From the NCBI GenBank assembly GCA_030847615.1, contig JAUMIR010000003.1, forward strand, positions 31,246,501 to 31,310,500: a stretch of DNA of 64,000 bases, written 5' to 3'. The notes under the pieces were generated by a model, which was given only the letters and a program-made list of their open reading frames with translations, was not told the DNA's origin and searched no databases. Position 1 is the stretch's first letter. Each line of letters begins with the position of its first letter. The stretch is from Gambelia wislizenii. Its lineage: Eukaryota; Chordata; Lepidosauria; Squamata; Crotaphytidae. Shown piece after piece: positions 44,346 to 55,061 of the stretch. Made by a program: the position numbers and the translations under genes.

Positions 44346-44534
44346 TAAATGTGATGTAGTTCATAGTCTCAGTGTGTCATAATCCTGCCCTTCTGATAAC
44401 CAGAGGCAAAGAACTTTCTTTGCAGAAGGTGTAGGTGATGACAGGGAGGAGGGAGACACTTCTGCATACCCGGTGGAGCGTTCCCCCCCCAGGGATTGCA
44501 AATCCTAATATTCCCAGTGAAGAGAGGGTGCATA

Positions 44535-44721
44535 GGTAATTTATTAATTATATCCCATGCTACACTGAGGTTCTCAGGATGGCATATAACAGCATAGATT
44601 TCAACACTTTAAAACAGTAAAAATAATTCCAAGGGTAAAATCATATTAAACCAGTTAACACTTAAAAACAAGACTCCTATGTGCAAATGTGAATTAAATC
44701 AATCAAAGCTCTAGTATGCAT

Positions 44722-44758
<37 letters not shown>

Positions 44759-45330
44759 CTTGATGCCAAGAATGAAAGTAGCATTGGTGTCAATCAGGCC
44801 TCTATGAGGAGAATATTCCACAACTTGGGTGCCACAGCAGAGAATGCCCTGTCTCATATCCTCCCACAAATCTAAATGACCATCCTCCAGAAGACCACAA
44901 ACTTGCCTATAGGGATAGGTGCTTCTTCAAGTATCCAGGTCCCAAGCCATAAAGGCTTTAAATGTCATACCAGTACCTGGAATTCATAGCAGAAGCATAT
45001 TGACAGCCAGTGCAATTCCTTTAAAACTGGTTTTATATGGCTTCTTTATGGTGATCTGGTCAGCAGTCTAGCTGCTGCATTTACACTACCTGCAGCTTCC
45101 AAGTAGTCTTTAAATGAAGCCCTGCATAGAGTGGTTAAGTTATCTCTGCCCAGGAAAGTCTATAGCTGGCAGACTAGTTGAAGATGGTCTCAGGCACTTT
45201 GAGGCACAGAGTTCACCTGGTACTCCAGTGACAAGGATGGAGCTAAACATATTCCCAAACTATGTATTTATTTCCTCAAGGGGAGTGCAACCCCATCCAG
45301 GGCAGGTAGCTTACCCAGTTATTTGATCCA
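44535..45330 (-). pseudogene. Old L2-type LINE, 3' part
   Basis: Minus-strand, diverged copy of the L2-like element at 51.3-52.05 kb. Matching blocks on the plus strand: CCAAGCCATAAAGGCTTTAA ATGTCATACCAGTACCTGGA (44942) against CCAAGCCATTTAGGGCTTTA AAGGTGATAACCAACACCTT (51791), and GACAGCCAGTGCAATTCC against GCAGCCAGTGGAGG. All frames are broken. Contains a (TA)n run at about 44724-44755. Confidence 0.65.
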
Positions 45331-45334
45331 AGAA

Positions 45335-45880
45335 CCACCAAACCATAGGGGCTCCAATTATTGTCCTGTTGCAAAGTTCTTTGTCAGACAAGCTGGGTTC
45401 ACTTACCAGAAAGAAAATTCTCTTTACATCACTTGGGCCTCACTACATCTAGGACTTCCAGTGCAATATTTGTCTTGTTAGTGCCCTTAGCATGTCCCAC
45501 CTCCAGAAACCCCAAAACTTAGCTTATTAATAATTTGGCACATTAATGTGGTCTTCCACAGGGAAGAACAGTAAAATATCAGAGACTCACTGGAAGGATC
45601 CCAAAAAGCAAGTGTTAAGCCATGCATCACCCAAAGGAAGAACTACTGACAAATTCCAAACTATAAGGAAACATAATGAGGTCAAAAGGACATTGTTTGC
45701 ACACACCCAAGTGACAGACCATGATTCCATTACTGATGGATGGAGTAACCCTTTGTTTGAAAGGTATCAAGCTCCCCTTCACTCCACACTCAGCCATTAA
45801 AGAGGCAGCTCAAGCTTTGTAAACCTAATCACTAGAACATTTAACGCAGCTGCAACACATTAGCCTCTTCAGATACCTAT
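45335..45880. other. Unassigned DNA
   Basis: The 84-codon frame at 45546-45800 has no domain I recognise. Confidence 0.4.
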
Positions 45881-45881
45881 T

Positions 45882-46338
45882 GTCAAACCCAGGACTTTTC
45901 CCTAAGACTCATTGTGCAATCTTTGGAGACACCTGGAATTTATTGTTTCAGCACATGAAACTTCCTCACTTGGGGGCACATTTTTCATATAAATACTAGC
46001 CCAAAACCATGTCTCATTGCACATAGATCCTATTCCTGAGGACACCACATCCTTCTGTGTTGCCAGGGCACACAGAGCCAGTTACTGGGAATGCTACATC
46101 TCTCTGTGTTAGCCACTCCAGATTCATCCATCTATGCTGCCCGTCTGCCCAGCGACTCCAGATTACAAGACAGGTGTTGTATATCCCCAGAAACCTCCTT
46201 ATTGACCCCTCTGGCAACCTCTCTTCTTCCATTCCTAGTGGTCTTGTATGAATGCTTTATCGTATGAATGTGTGCATGATTGGTGTTATTATTTTTAAGT
46301 CTTTAATAAACATCATTGTTAAATCATATCCTGTGTGT
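45882..46338 (+). repeat. LTR-like sequence with TATA and polyadenylation signals
   Basis: Starts TGTCAAACCCAGG. TATA-like TTCATATAAATACTAG lies at 45982 and AATAAA at 46304-46309, spaced 315 bases apart as in an LTR. No target duplication or coding partner found. The words AGTCTTTAATAAACATCA recur at 42.98 kb. Confidence 0.4.
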
Positions 46339-46339
46339 G

Positions 46340-47040
46340 CATATGTCAGTTTTGAGCTAGTAGGGGTATACAATTGGTGTAAAAGATCTCTGTGTTGCCC
46401 TCCTTTTGCATTCCTAAAGTTGAGTCGCTGCTAATTTCCCCAATATATTAGAAATTTGATATTTCCACAGAGTTTCCAAAAGCACCTTGGGTTTGCATTA
46501 TGTGAGGGCTAGATGGGAAGAGCATGTACTTACTCTCCTACAAGGTAAAGAGGATCTTGCTTACTAAGTGTATAAACTGTACAATAGTTGGATCAATAGA
46601 TACATTCTTTAAAACACTCTTCAAAACTGTTGGCTGTCACCAGCCATCAAAATGTGCTTTCTTATTACTGTAGTTATCAACAATCTAGTGTATCCTGGTA
46701 ATCTTCAAAAATGGAGACACTGTTTCCTCTGTTTAGATCTTACTAGATACTGGACCATATAATAAAACATTAATGTTTTACTTTTGCAAGTTGTGCCCCA
46801 TTTGCACTCTTATCACTGAATATAGATTTATCATGGAATATATAAATTATTTTTTCCTCTTCAAAAGGAGGATAGTTTGGTAGGTTGTTAGATAAACTGA
46901 AGGTGAGGGAAAGAAGATCAGCACAGTGTATCAAAATCAGATTTCTTTAAGCATTCTAGCAACATTAATGATGTATTAAGGATGTAATTCTACCAATGTT
47001 CTTCTTGCTGTAAGAAAGTCTTTAAAAATGCACAGTTCCA
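46340..47040. other. Unassigned DNA
   Basis: No supported feature. Confidence 0.45.
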
Positions 47041-47089
47041 GATTATTATTTACTTTATTTTATTTTTTGGGCATAGCCTATGCAAAATT

Positions 47090-47205
47090 TGCACATCATT
47101 GGTTTGTACAGAAAGCAGCATTTTCTTTCCAGGAAACGGCAACAGAAATATGACTTTTAGTGCAGGATACAGCTTTTTTGGTGCAAATTATTAATAAGCC
47201 CATTT
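47090..47205. repeat. Family A repeat, partial copy
   Basis: TTTGTACAGAAAGCAGCATT TTCTTTCCAGGAAACGGC and TTTAGTGCAGGATACAGC resemble family A internal units. Neither end is present. Confidence 0.35.
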
Positions 47206-47209
47206 TTGG

Positions 47210-48403
47210 GGTTTCTGGGGGTGGGGCTCTGTTAGGGTCACTAACAACACAATGAAATTTATTCCTAGGTAAGCTGCATGGCAGCCTTAATGGTTCTCAT
47301 TGAAAGCAATGGAACTCAAAAGTGATGAGTGTTGGATGGATCATGAACATAATAATTATTTTAATAACGTATTTATTTATTTAAGTGAGATTTTAATGAA
47401 TTAATATTTCAAGCATGTTTCAATAATACCCAACCAGACTTGGTGTTAACAGCATATAAAACTTTTGACATTTCTTTCCTTGGAAAGGTTTCCCCCCCCT
47501 CCCTTCTCCTTACATGATTCACACAATCCTCAAAATAGTAAAGTACTTATATATTAGCTACATTATACATGCCCACAGCTGAAAGGCAGAACAGCAGCTA
47601 TTTTAGTCCAAAAGTATATTGGCAATATTAGAACGAGATAAGAAGAGGCTAGCTGAGTGACAAGTGCTGTCAGCAGGTGACACATTTTCCCTATGGACAG
47701 AAAATGAATAAAAAAGCTAAACTCTGTGGGATGCTATGAAGCATGGCGAACCAAAATCCTGACTACCATAAAAACTGGGAACATCCACTTTCCACTTCTT
47801 TCCTTACATTGCTATTCAGGAACAAACCCTGTATGAAAGAATTCTTTCAAGGTAAGCTACTACCTTGAGAACTGGGAGAGCAATGTGCTCCACTTCTCCT
47901 ATTTGGTAAGGTGTCAATGGTTTTGTGTGTGCTACACAACTTAAGTAGAGCCATCTGAAATGAGCAATTAAACTGCCTTGGATCTTGATAGGCAGGTATT
48001 TTCTTGATGGCACTTGTCAAGAGTTGCAAAGAAGCGACACATAATTACACTTAAATTGGTAAGAACTACAATCTGTGTGCTGCGTAAAGAGGCAGTAATG
48101 ATTTACTGCTGCCACTGGAAACTTTACAAAACACATCCATTCATGTGGGGGAGGGAGCAGGGTGTTCAAAACCTAGAAAGATAAACTTCAGATTCTAATG
48201 CATTTTTAACTGTTTCCGTTTATGCCATTCAAGTGTTCAGCGTACCATACATAAACAGTTGCTACTACTACTACATAATGATATATTTTGAAATATATTA
48301 TAAATCAATATTCCAAAGAAGCTGGCACAATGAAAATTTGTATCATTCATCTCCAGGGAGAAACTAGCAAATTCAAACACTCAGATGTTTGTTTTAATGT
48401 TGA
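47210..48403. other. Unassigned, mostly unique DNA
   Basis: No repeats recognised from about 47.8 to 48.35 kb; AT-rich and smooth. Listed in the findings as a possible conserved non-coding stretch. Confidence 0.45.
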
Positions 48404-48404
48404 C

Positions 48405-48682
48405 AAGACCATGTGGTGCAGTGGTTAAATGCCAGTACTGCAAGTCACCACATTGTAAATTCAATTCCAGTGGGCTCCAAGATTCACTCAGCCTTCCATC
48501 CTTCCATAGGTCAGTAAAATGAGTACCCAGCTTGTGGGGGCAATTAGCTAACACACATTGGAAACTGTTTAATGCAGTGTAGGTGTGTAAATAGCTATTG
48601 CTTAAAACAATTTGTAAGCTGCTCTGATAGCCTTGTGGCTGAAGAGCGGGGTATAAATAAATACATAAACAATAAAATAAAT
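48405..48682 (+). repeat. tRNA-derived SINE with AT-rich tail, copy 2
   Basis: Same family as 20961-21262: CCATGTGGTGCAGTGGTTAA ATGCCAGTACTGCAAG, GTACCCAGCTTGTGGGGGCA ATTAGC, and the end GAAGAGCGGGGTATAAATAA ATA. The B-box (TAAATTCAATTCC) is degraded. Confidence 0.8.
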
Positions 48683-48752
48683 ACAGAAATGGATCAAGAC
48701 CGCAGCAAAAATCTACTCAATGTAACCAAGCCCTAGATATTTGGGACACATA

Positions 48753-49349
48753 AGAGATTATCAGACAACCTAGATATAGTATGACAGGGATTCCAGGAGA
48801 TCACAAAAGGGCTTCCCTTTCAGTAAACATCATTCACAGGTTGCCATGCTCCCATGCCCCTTCCCTTCCCCCGGTGCTCCTTTTTATTCATAGGCTAAGC
48901 CATGAATTGATCTGTCATTCCATTTTTGTAATGGAATGACAGGTGAGTAAAAAGGTGCCCATTATGCTGGTGTGATGCCAGAGTCACTGGGAGGTCCGTG
49001 CCGAACACTTCTGGGTGCGATTGGGACAGGGAGGTAAATGACACACTTTTTGTACCCTCCCTGGGTTATTTGTATTTTTTAAAGTCTGTTTTTGTGCGTG
49101 GTTTTACTTTTTGATGTTTTTCTTTTTGAATTTCCTGTCTGATCATCCTCTCATGAGAACGGCCGGGATTTCTATTCCAGGAAGTGAATGCTCCATGAGA
49201 GCTGCATTCACTCCCGGGCTGCCAGGGGGAGGGAAAGAAGTGGCAAAGGTAGGTCTGAAAACTTTTATTTTTATAGAGTTACAGGGAGGGGGTTGGGATA
49301 GGAGATAGTGAGACGGGGACGCTATTTTTGTCCCCATCTGATAATCTCC
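48753..49349 (+). mobile_element. Family B element, long form, intact ends (copy 10)
   Basis: 597 bp. Left AGAGATTATCAGAC, right ATCTGATAATCTCC, flanked by ATA on both sides (48750-48752, 49350-49352). The interior carries CAGGTTGCCATGC, AATTGATCTGTCATTCC, GAACACTTCTGGGTGCGATT GGGACAGGGAGGTAAATGAC ACACTTTTTGTACCCTCCCT GGGTTA and TCTCATGAGAACGGCCGGGA. I use this copy as the orientation reference for the long form. Overlapping frames at 49111-49337 are not genes. Confidence 0.75.
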
Positions 49350-49564
49350 ATACTCTCCAACATCTCACAGATAAAAACTGGGATATATGTGCTCAAGCAA
49401 CATCAGAGTATGGTCAAAATGGCAAGAGTTATTAATATCACCCAGATTAGGAGAGACTATACCAATTTGCTTGTGCTGAAATCTACAGGAATGAGAAGTT
49501 TCCACCTCCTCCCCTCCCTCCACTGAGATCACTGAGTCCAAATTACTTTCGCACTTGTAACTCA

Positions 49565-49945
49565 GGACTTTATCAGACAGTGCAAATAAGGCATCATAAG
49601 GATGCCTAATGATCACGAAAGGGCACGCGTGCCAGACAACATTGCCCTTTTGCGATCATGTCCAATTTAAAAACTATCCTATTTTATTGATGGCCCAAGC
49701 TGCCCCCATGGTGCTTTTGTGCCAGCATTGCTGACATTTGAATCCGCACACCATTGTACTCACATGAATGCATCGTCAATGGCCAGTGTGGTGAGAACAC
49801 TTCTGGGTGAGATCACAACATCCAGGTAGATGACACACTTTTTATGACCCTCCCTGGTTTACTTGGAAATTTTAAAGTGTGTTTATATGCTTTTAAAAAC
49901 TTTTTGAGTGTCCTTTTCATTTTTTTTTAATTTTCTTGTCTGAAA
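49565..49945 (+). mobile_element. Family B element, left part (copy 11)
   Basis: Left end GGACTTTATCAGAC, then GGCATCATAAGGATGCC, AAGGGCACGCGTGCC, CGTCAATGGCCAGTGTGGTG AGAACACTTCTGGG and TGACACACTTTTTATGACCC TCCCTGG. Close to the left part of copy 4 (25.3 kb). It breaks off at about 49945 without a right terminus. Confidence 0.6.
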
Positions 49946-49949
49946 CCTG

Positions 49950-50335
49950 AATACTTAGCATGAATACTTAGCATGATATGATACTTACTGTTTATCATAT
50001 AGAATATTCTCAGCCAAATCATTTGTAAACCCTCAATAAAATTGTGTTTGAGGTCTTTTCCCCACCAAGAATCAGTTTACTTAAAGGTCACACATTCCTC
50101 CATATTGAGGATGGGGGGGGGGATGCCTTAAAAAACTGAGACAGGCAAATTTCTCCATCGAAGTCCCAGCCTTTAACTGCTTAAATTCCTACATATTAAA
50201 CCATGCCAATGCTGCATTGTCTCACCATTCTCCTCACCGAGGTGCCTCATCTTTAACACCGATGAAACAGGCAGTTATATTTCTCCATATTGGATTAGCT
50301 GTACTGATTGCATTTGGCCAGTATGGATGGATGAG
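49950..50335. other. Unassigned DNA
   Basis: Nothing recognised apart from a short imperfect repeat GAATACTTAGCATGA at 49949-49975. Confidence 0.4.
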
Positions 50336-50344
50336 GATTTTATT

Positions 50345-50656
50345 TCACTTGGATTTTGAAGGAACAAAATATGACAAACTTGAACGTGTCCAGAGGAGGA
50401 CAACCAAAATAGAGGCAGGTCTGGAAGCCATGCCCTATGAGGAGCAGCTTAGGGAGCTGGGCATGTTGAGCCTGGAGAAGAGGTTAGGAGGTGACATGAT
50501 AGCCATGTTTAATATTTGAAGGGCTATCATACTGAGGATGGAGCAAGGTTGTTTTCTGCTGCTCCAGAGACTAGGGCATGGAACAATGGACACAAACTAC
50601 AGGAAAAGAGATACCACCTAAACATTAGGAAGAACTTCCTGACAATAAAGAGATCA
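50345..50656 (+). pseudogene. CR1 LINE ORF2 C-terminal part, first piece
   Basis: Plus strand. [38 protein letters not shown] (frame 50217-50519), then a stop, then KGYHTEDGARLFSAAPETRA WNNGHKLQEKRYHLNIRKNF LTI. The CR1 text breaks at about 50656 and resumes at 51033. Confidence 0.9.
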
Positions 50657-51031
50657 GGTCCATTCCGAACACTTCCAGGCACAATTGGGTCATCCAGGTA
50701 AGTGGCATCCTTTGTCCTACCCTTCCCAGGTTACTTGTTAAATGTTAAGTGTGTTTGGGTGCTTAGTTTTCTTTTTTGATGTTTTGTTTTGTTTTATTTT
50801 AAAAATTTCCTGTGTGGTTATTCTCTCACGAGAATGGGTAGGATTTGGTTTCCTGTAGCAAAAGCACCTTTAAAACAGCTGCATTTACTTCAGGGAAGCT
50901 GAGGGGAGGGGGAGCGGTTTCTTTCCTGATAAAAGGTAGGTGTGTGAACAGTTTTCAATTATTCCATGGCAAGAATGGGAGTGGGGCTGGAGGGTGCTAG
51001 CGGGCCTTTTAAAGTGAGTCTGAAAAAGTCG
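50657..51031 (+). mobile_element. Family B element, right part, inside CR1 (copy 12)
   Basis: Begins CAGGTCCATTCCGAACACTT CC, then GGCACAATTGGGTCATCCAG GTAAGTGGC, CCTTCCCAGGTTACTTG, TTCTCTCACGAGAATGGGTA GGATT, and the right end GAGTCTGAAAAAGTC. CR1 sequence flanks it on both sides. The left terminus is missing, so the copy is truncated or was rearranged after insertion. Confidence 0.6.
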
Positions 51032-51032
51032 T

Positions 51033-51186
51033 AAGACTTGTGCAGCAGTGGAATGCACTGCCTTGGACTGTGGTGGAGTTTCCTTCTGTCAGGAGTGCTT
51101 TGACTGAGTATTCCTGCATGACAGGGAGTTGGACTAGATGGCCCTTGTGGTCTTTTCCAGTTGTCTGATTCTAAGACTCTATGAAA
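51033..51186 (+). pseudogene. CR1 LINE 3' end, second piece
   Basis: Continues the CR1 at 50345: GCAGCAGTGGAATGCACTGC CTTGG, AGTTGGACTAGATGGCCCTT, ending TGATTCTAAGACTCTATGAA. Together the pieces form one 5'-truncated CR1 split by a family B element. Confidence 0.85.
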
Positions 51187-51307
51187 CTATTTTCATATTT
51201 GGGTGAGACAAAACTTGAGTTTAAAAAAAAAATCAGATGTAGAAGAAAGTAAAGTATTCAGATTTCCCCATCATCTGCTGGCTCACATTCAAGCTGAGAG
51301 GACGGCT

Positions 51308-52050
51308 ACCCATTTAATAATAATAATAAAAAAAATTATTTATATCCCGCCCCTCTGCGAGCAATCAACAATAAAATAATACATAGTATAAAACATCTCA
51401 AAATCCCTTCCCCCCCTTAAAACATTATTAAATTAATACAAATTAAAATCAGTATATAATACAATTTATTAAAAACCCTTTCGAGCAAGCAGCATCAGTT
51501 TGGAGGCCAGAAGCAACCTCCAGAGGGGGTTCCTGAGGCCGGGGTTAGCTATTCTGGAAAAGCCTGCCTGAAGAGAACCGTCTTGACAGCCTTTTTAAAG
51601 CTGTCTAATGATGCCAATAGGCGGATCTCATCCGGCAGGCCGTTCCACAATTTGGGGGCAGCAGCTGAGAAAGCACTCTGGGAGGTGGTCGCCAACCTAG
51701 GTCTTTGTGGCTGCAACAAATTCCTCCCAGAGGACCGGAGAGCGCGGGGAGGATTATAAGGGAGAAGGCGGTCCCTGAGATAGCTTGGGCCCAAGCCATT
51801 TAGGGCTTTAAAGGTGATAACCAACACCTTGTACTGGGCCCGGAAGCTGATAGGCAGCCAGTGGAGGGACCTCAGAACCGGAGTAATGTGGTCCCTCCTA
51901 GATGTCCCAGAAACTAGCCTGGCTGCCATATTTTGTACCAGCTGTAATTTCCGAACTAAGCACAAGGGTAGCCCCATGTAGAGTGCATTACAGAAATCAA
52001 GACGTGAGGTTACCAGCGCGTGCACAACAGTCTCAAGATCCCTTAAATTT
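51308..52050 (-). pseudogene. L2-type LINE, ORF2 C-terminus with 3' UTR
   Basis: Minus strand. Uninterrupted 158-codon frame 51549-52025: HALVTSRLDFCNALYMGLPL, KLQLVQNMAARLVSGT, TPVLRSLHWLPISFRAQYKV LVITFKALNGLGPSYL and SAFSAAAPKLWNGLPDEIRL. This is the end of the reverse transcriptase and its C-terminal extension in L2-group LINEs. The stop is followed by a 3' UTR ending GGGCGGGATATAAATAATTT and an ATT-rich tail (51308-51345). 5' truncated. The open frame and readable tail suggest a young copy compared with the L2 at 44.5 kb. Confidence 0.85.
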
Positions 52051-52051
52051 G

Positions 52052-53735
52052 ATTTAGAATCTTCTGAATTTGAAGATTTTTTTTAAAAAAAAACTTATTG
52101 GTATTTACTGTAATTACTGGTAATTACTTCCAGGGTGTCTGTTTACCCTCATTTTCAGTGTGAGGACAAATTAAAATACCTGAAATGTGTTACCACATTT
52201 GTAGCTTTAGTTAATGGGAATCTTTGCCTGGGTTAAAGATATAAATAAATACAGATAGTGGATACATCCTAAACATTGGCTGTTATATTATTAGTGACAT
52301 ACAAGTGTGTAATGCCTGCATATATCCTTTTTTGGTCACTGCAGAGAGAGGAATTCAACACTTCCCTTCTGGAATGGCCCCACCCTCAAACATCACTCTC
52401 TCTTGTGCCCCACCAAATAGCCATTTTGTGGCCAGTGGAGAGCAGAGAACAGCAAGGGAGCATCTGGTTATGTCCCTGTAGCCAGATACACAATGCTGAT
52501 GTAATCACTGGGATCTCTGGAGGACCCCCAGGCAGTCCTGATGGATGACTTTGTAATTTTGTATCTGGCTATAGGAACAGTGTCAGGTGCTCCTATGCCA
52601 TCTCCAGTCTCCATCAACCACTAAATGGCTATATCATCCCTATCCCCCAAAAGAGAAAGGAGAATAGCGGGGGGCAGAGAAGAAACAGGGCATATTTGTT
52701 CTACCTGGGCAGAAATGTACATCATCATCATTGTCATCATAATCTCCTATTGTTGTTTTTTCTAATCCAAGACTCAAGGCAGCCTGCATCATCTCATCCA
52801 AGATCCCACCTCTCTTTTTAACTATTTTATCATTTTTTTCATAAATCTTAAAAATGGCATTAGTTTGCATTCTTTTGTTGTTTTTCTAAAAGGACAAAAC
52901 ATTTTAAAGGACAAAGTATTTTCAGTTTGACATTCTAAGCATGCGCTATGCTGAATGAACAAAAAAAGGGGGGAGTTAACATAATTAAAATGGTTATAAA
53001 CATGCCTGCTATTTCTGTTTACCAAGCCAAAATTTAATTATCAGAAACATACTGTAGTGTATGTTGTCTTTGCAAATATACGAGCCCAGCATTGTAAATT
53101 GCTTGTTTCCAAGCTGTGTGTGCATAGTTATGTGCCCATCTGTAAACATTTTATTTAATTGATTTTTCAAGTCTTTAGACTCTGCTTCTGAGACTTCTAA
53201 AATGTAGTTAATTAAAATTTGCAGACTTAGAAACAATTACCTTGCACCCTCTTCTTAATATTTTTTCCAGTAGCAAGGTATTTTGGAGTGGTGTTGTTAC
53301 AATTAAGGCAATTATAAGTAAGTGCAGAGTAATGGGGATTTGAGGTACAAAGGTTACTGCTTATCTTAGAGAAAGTGTTTAATAATGTACAAATTAGCTT
53401 AGACTGGAGTGAAGGGCGTTTAGGCCAAAGATGGCTGCAAGGCACTAACAAAACTGAATAGAATACAGAATGTGCAAAGAGGTTTTGACCATAGATGAAA
53501 TAAATAAGTGTTTTTAAACATTACAAACCCACAATCCAGAAATAATAGTAGAAAGATGAAGCAAACGAATTCTATACCTGGGTATTTCAGACTGTGTGGT
53601 TATCTAGATGTTGATGGCACCAATAATGATATCAACATGCTGTGAAAAATGAAGTTTAAGAATTGCTAATGCATGCTAGTTTAACTGACGCAGGTTTCTC
53701 TAATGAACTGTGGCAATTGTCATTTCCATGTATCT
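52052..53735. other. Unassigned, mostly unique DNA
   Basis: A long stretch without recognised repeats. From about 52.87 to 53.45 kb it is AT-rich and carries many TAATTA-type words. Short minus-strand frames (52640-53451) lack domains. Confidence 0.5.
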
Positions 53736-53737
53736 AT

Positions 53738-53895
53738 TAATTTCTATCCTGCCATTCTCCCAGGCTGGGACTCAAGGCAACTTACAAAAAGACAGAATAC
53801 AATAAAACACATATAGTTAAAAACATACAAAACAACAAGATTAAAACAGTATTAAATATTAACAGAATTAAAACCAAGAAAAATCTTATTTTAAA
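53738..53895 (-). repeat. L2-type LINE 3' end
   Basis: CTATCCTGCCATTCTCCCAG GCTGGGACTCAAGGCAACTT ACA followed by A-rich ATAAAACACATATAG is the reversed 3' UTR pattern of the L2-like family. Confidence 0.55.
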
Positions 53896-53984
53896 ACAGA
53901 TTGAACATTTGAAACATTTGAAAGTAATGACAATTCTATTAGTTGTTCCTTGCTGCTGCTGTGCAGAACTAGAATACCAAGGGG

Positions 53985-55058
53985 AAAAAGAAATTACTAC
54001 AATTCAGAATATCAGAGGAAGGAACATTAACAATCTAAGATGCGCAGACAACACCACAATGCTAGCTAAAAACAGCACAGACTCAGAGCAACTACGGTAC
54101 TAAAAAAAAGTCAAAGATGAAAATGCAAAAGCAGGCTTAACACTGAACATTAAGAAAACAAAACAAAACAAAAAGATCATGGAGGATTTACATAAATTCA
54201 AAACAAACAAATTGAAATAGTGAAAGACTTACCTTTTTTAAAAAAAAAAACCAATCATACACCTAAGTGGAGATTGCAGACACAAAATCAGAAAAAGACT
54301 TGGAGTGGACAAGAGCATAAAATGCAAAGATATAACACTGAGCACTAAAGTCAGGATCATTCAAACAACTGAATTTCCCATCATCGTGAACGGATGTGAG
54401 AGCTGGACATTGAAGAAAGCTGATAAAAGGCAAATCAACTCATCAACATGTGGTGTTGGAGAAGAGTGCTGAGGATACTGAGGACAGCCAAAGAGACAAA
54501 CAAGTGGATCTTACAACAGATCGAACAGATCACTAGAAGCCAAGATGATTTAGGAGATTATCAGACATGGCAAAAACTGTGTCAGAAGATCGCTGGGAGA
54601 ACAGGAAGGGATGACATTATCAGATGATGTTGTCCTCCAGCATCCCAGGGGTATAGCGCGGCTGTGAGTAGGGTGTCCCTTTTTATTGGTGGCTTGTCCC
54701 CATCAATGAAAAAGGGAAGCCTTGTCTGGGGCAGCGCTATGCCCCAGGAATGGCTGAAGGATGTGGGTGTCTGGTGATGTCACCCTTTCTGTTCTTCTAG
54801 CGATCTTCACACATGGTTGGGAATACAGTTTTTTGCCATGTTCCCCTGCATCTGAAAATCTCCTAAACTGAGGCTGTCATACTTCAGTCACATCATGAGT
54901 AGACACCACTCACTAGAAAAGTCAATAATGCTAGGAAAGGTGGAGGGAAAAAGAAAAGAAGGAAGGCCACATACCAGATGGATAGACTCAGTCGGAGAGG
55001 CTCAATCAGAGGGTCTGAACCTACAAGACCTTAGCATGGTAGTGGAGGAACTACACCT
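53985..55058 (+). pseudogene. BovB/RTE LINE, RT C-terminal region
   Basis: Plus-strand RTE-type reverse transcriptase relic. NNLRCADNTTMLAKNS (about 54031-54078) is the active-site block, with the catalytic Y-A-D-D box reading C-A-D-N here. Then AGLTLNIKKTK (about 54133), MWCWRRVLRILRTAKETNKW (about 54449) and LRLSYFSHIMSRHHSLEKSI MLGKVEGKRKEGRPHTRWID SV (54869-55000). Frameshifts and stops abound. A 311-bp family B hairpin sits at 54553-54863. The 3' end abuts a DIRS fragment at about 55060. Confidence 0.8.
54553..54863. mobile_element. Family B element, hairpin form, inside BovB (copy 13)
   Basis: Left GGAGATTATCAGACATGGCA AAAACTGTG, right TTTTTGCCATGTTCCCCTGC ATCTGAAAATCTCC. Flanks TTA (54550-54552) and TAA (54864-54866). 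The arms pair over most of their length, for example GATCGCTGGGAGAACAG with CTGTTCTTCTAGCGATC. BovB coding blocks continue on both sides. Confidence 0.8.
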
Positions 55059-55061
55059 TCA

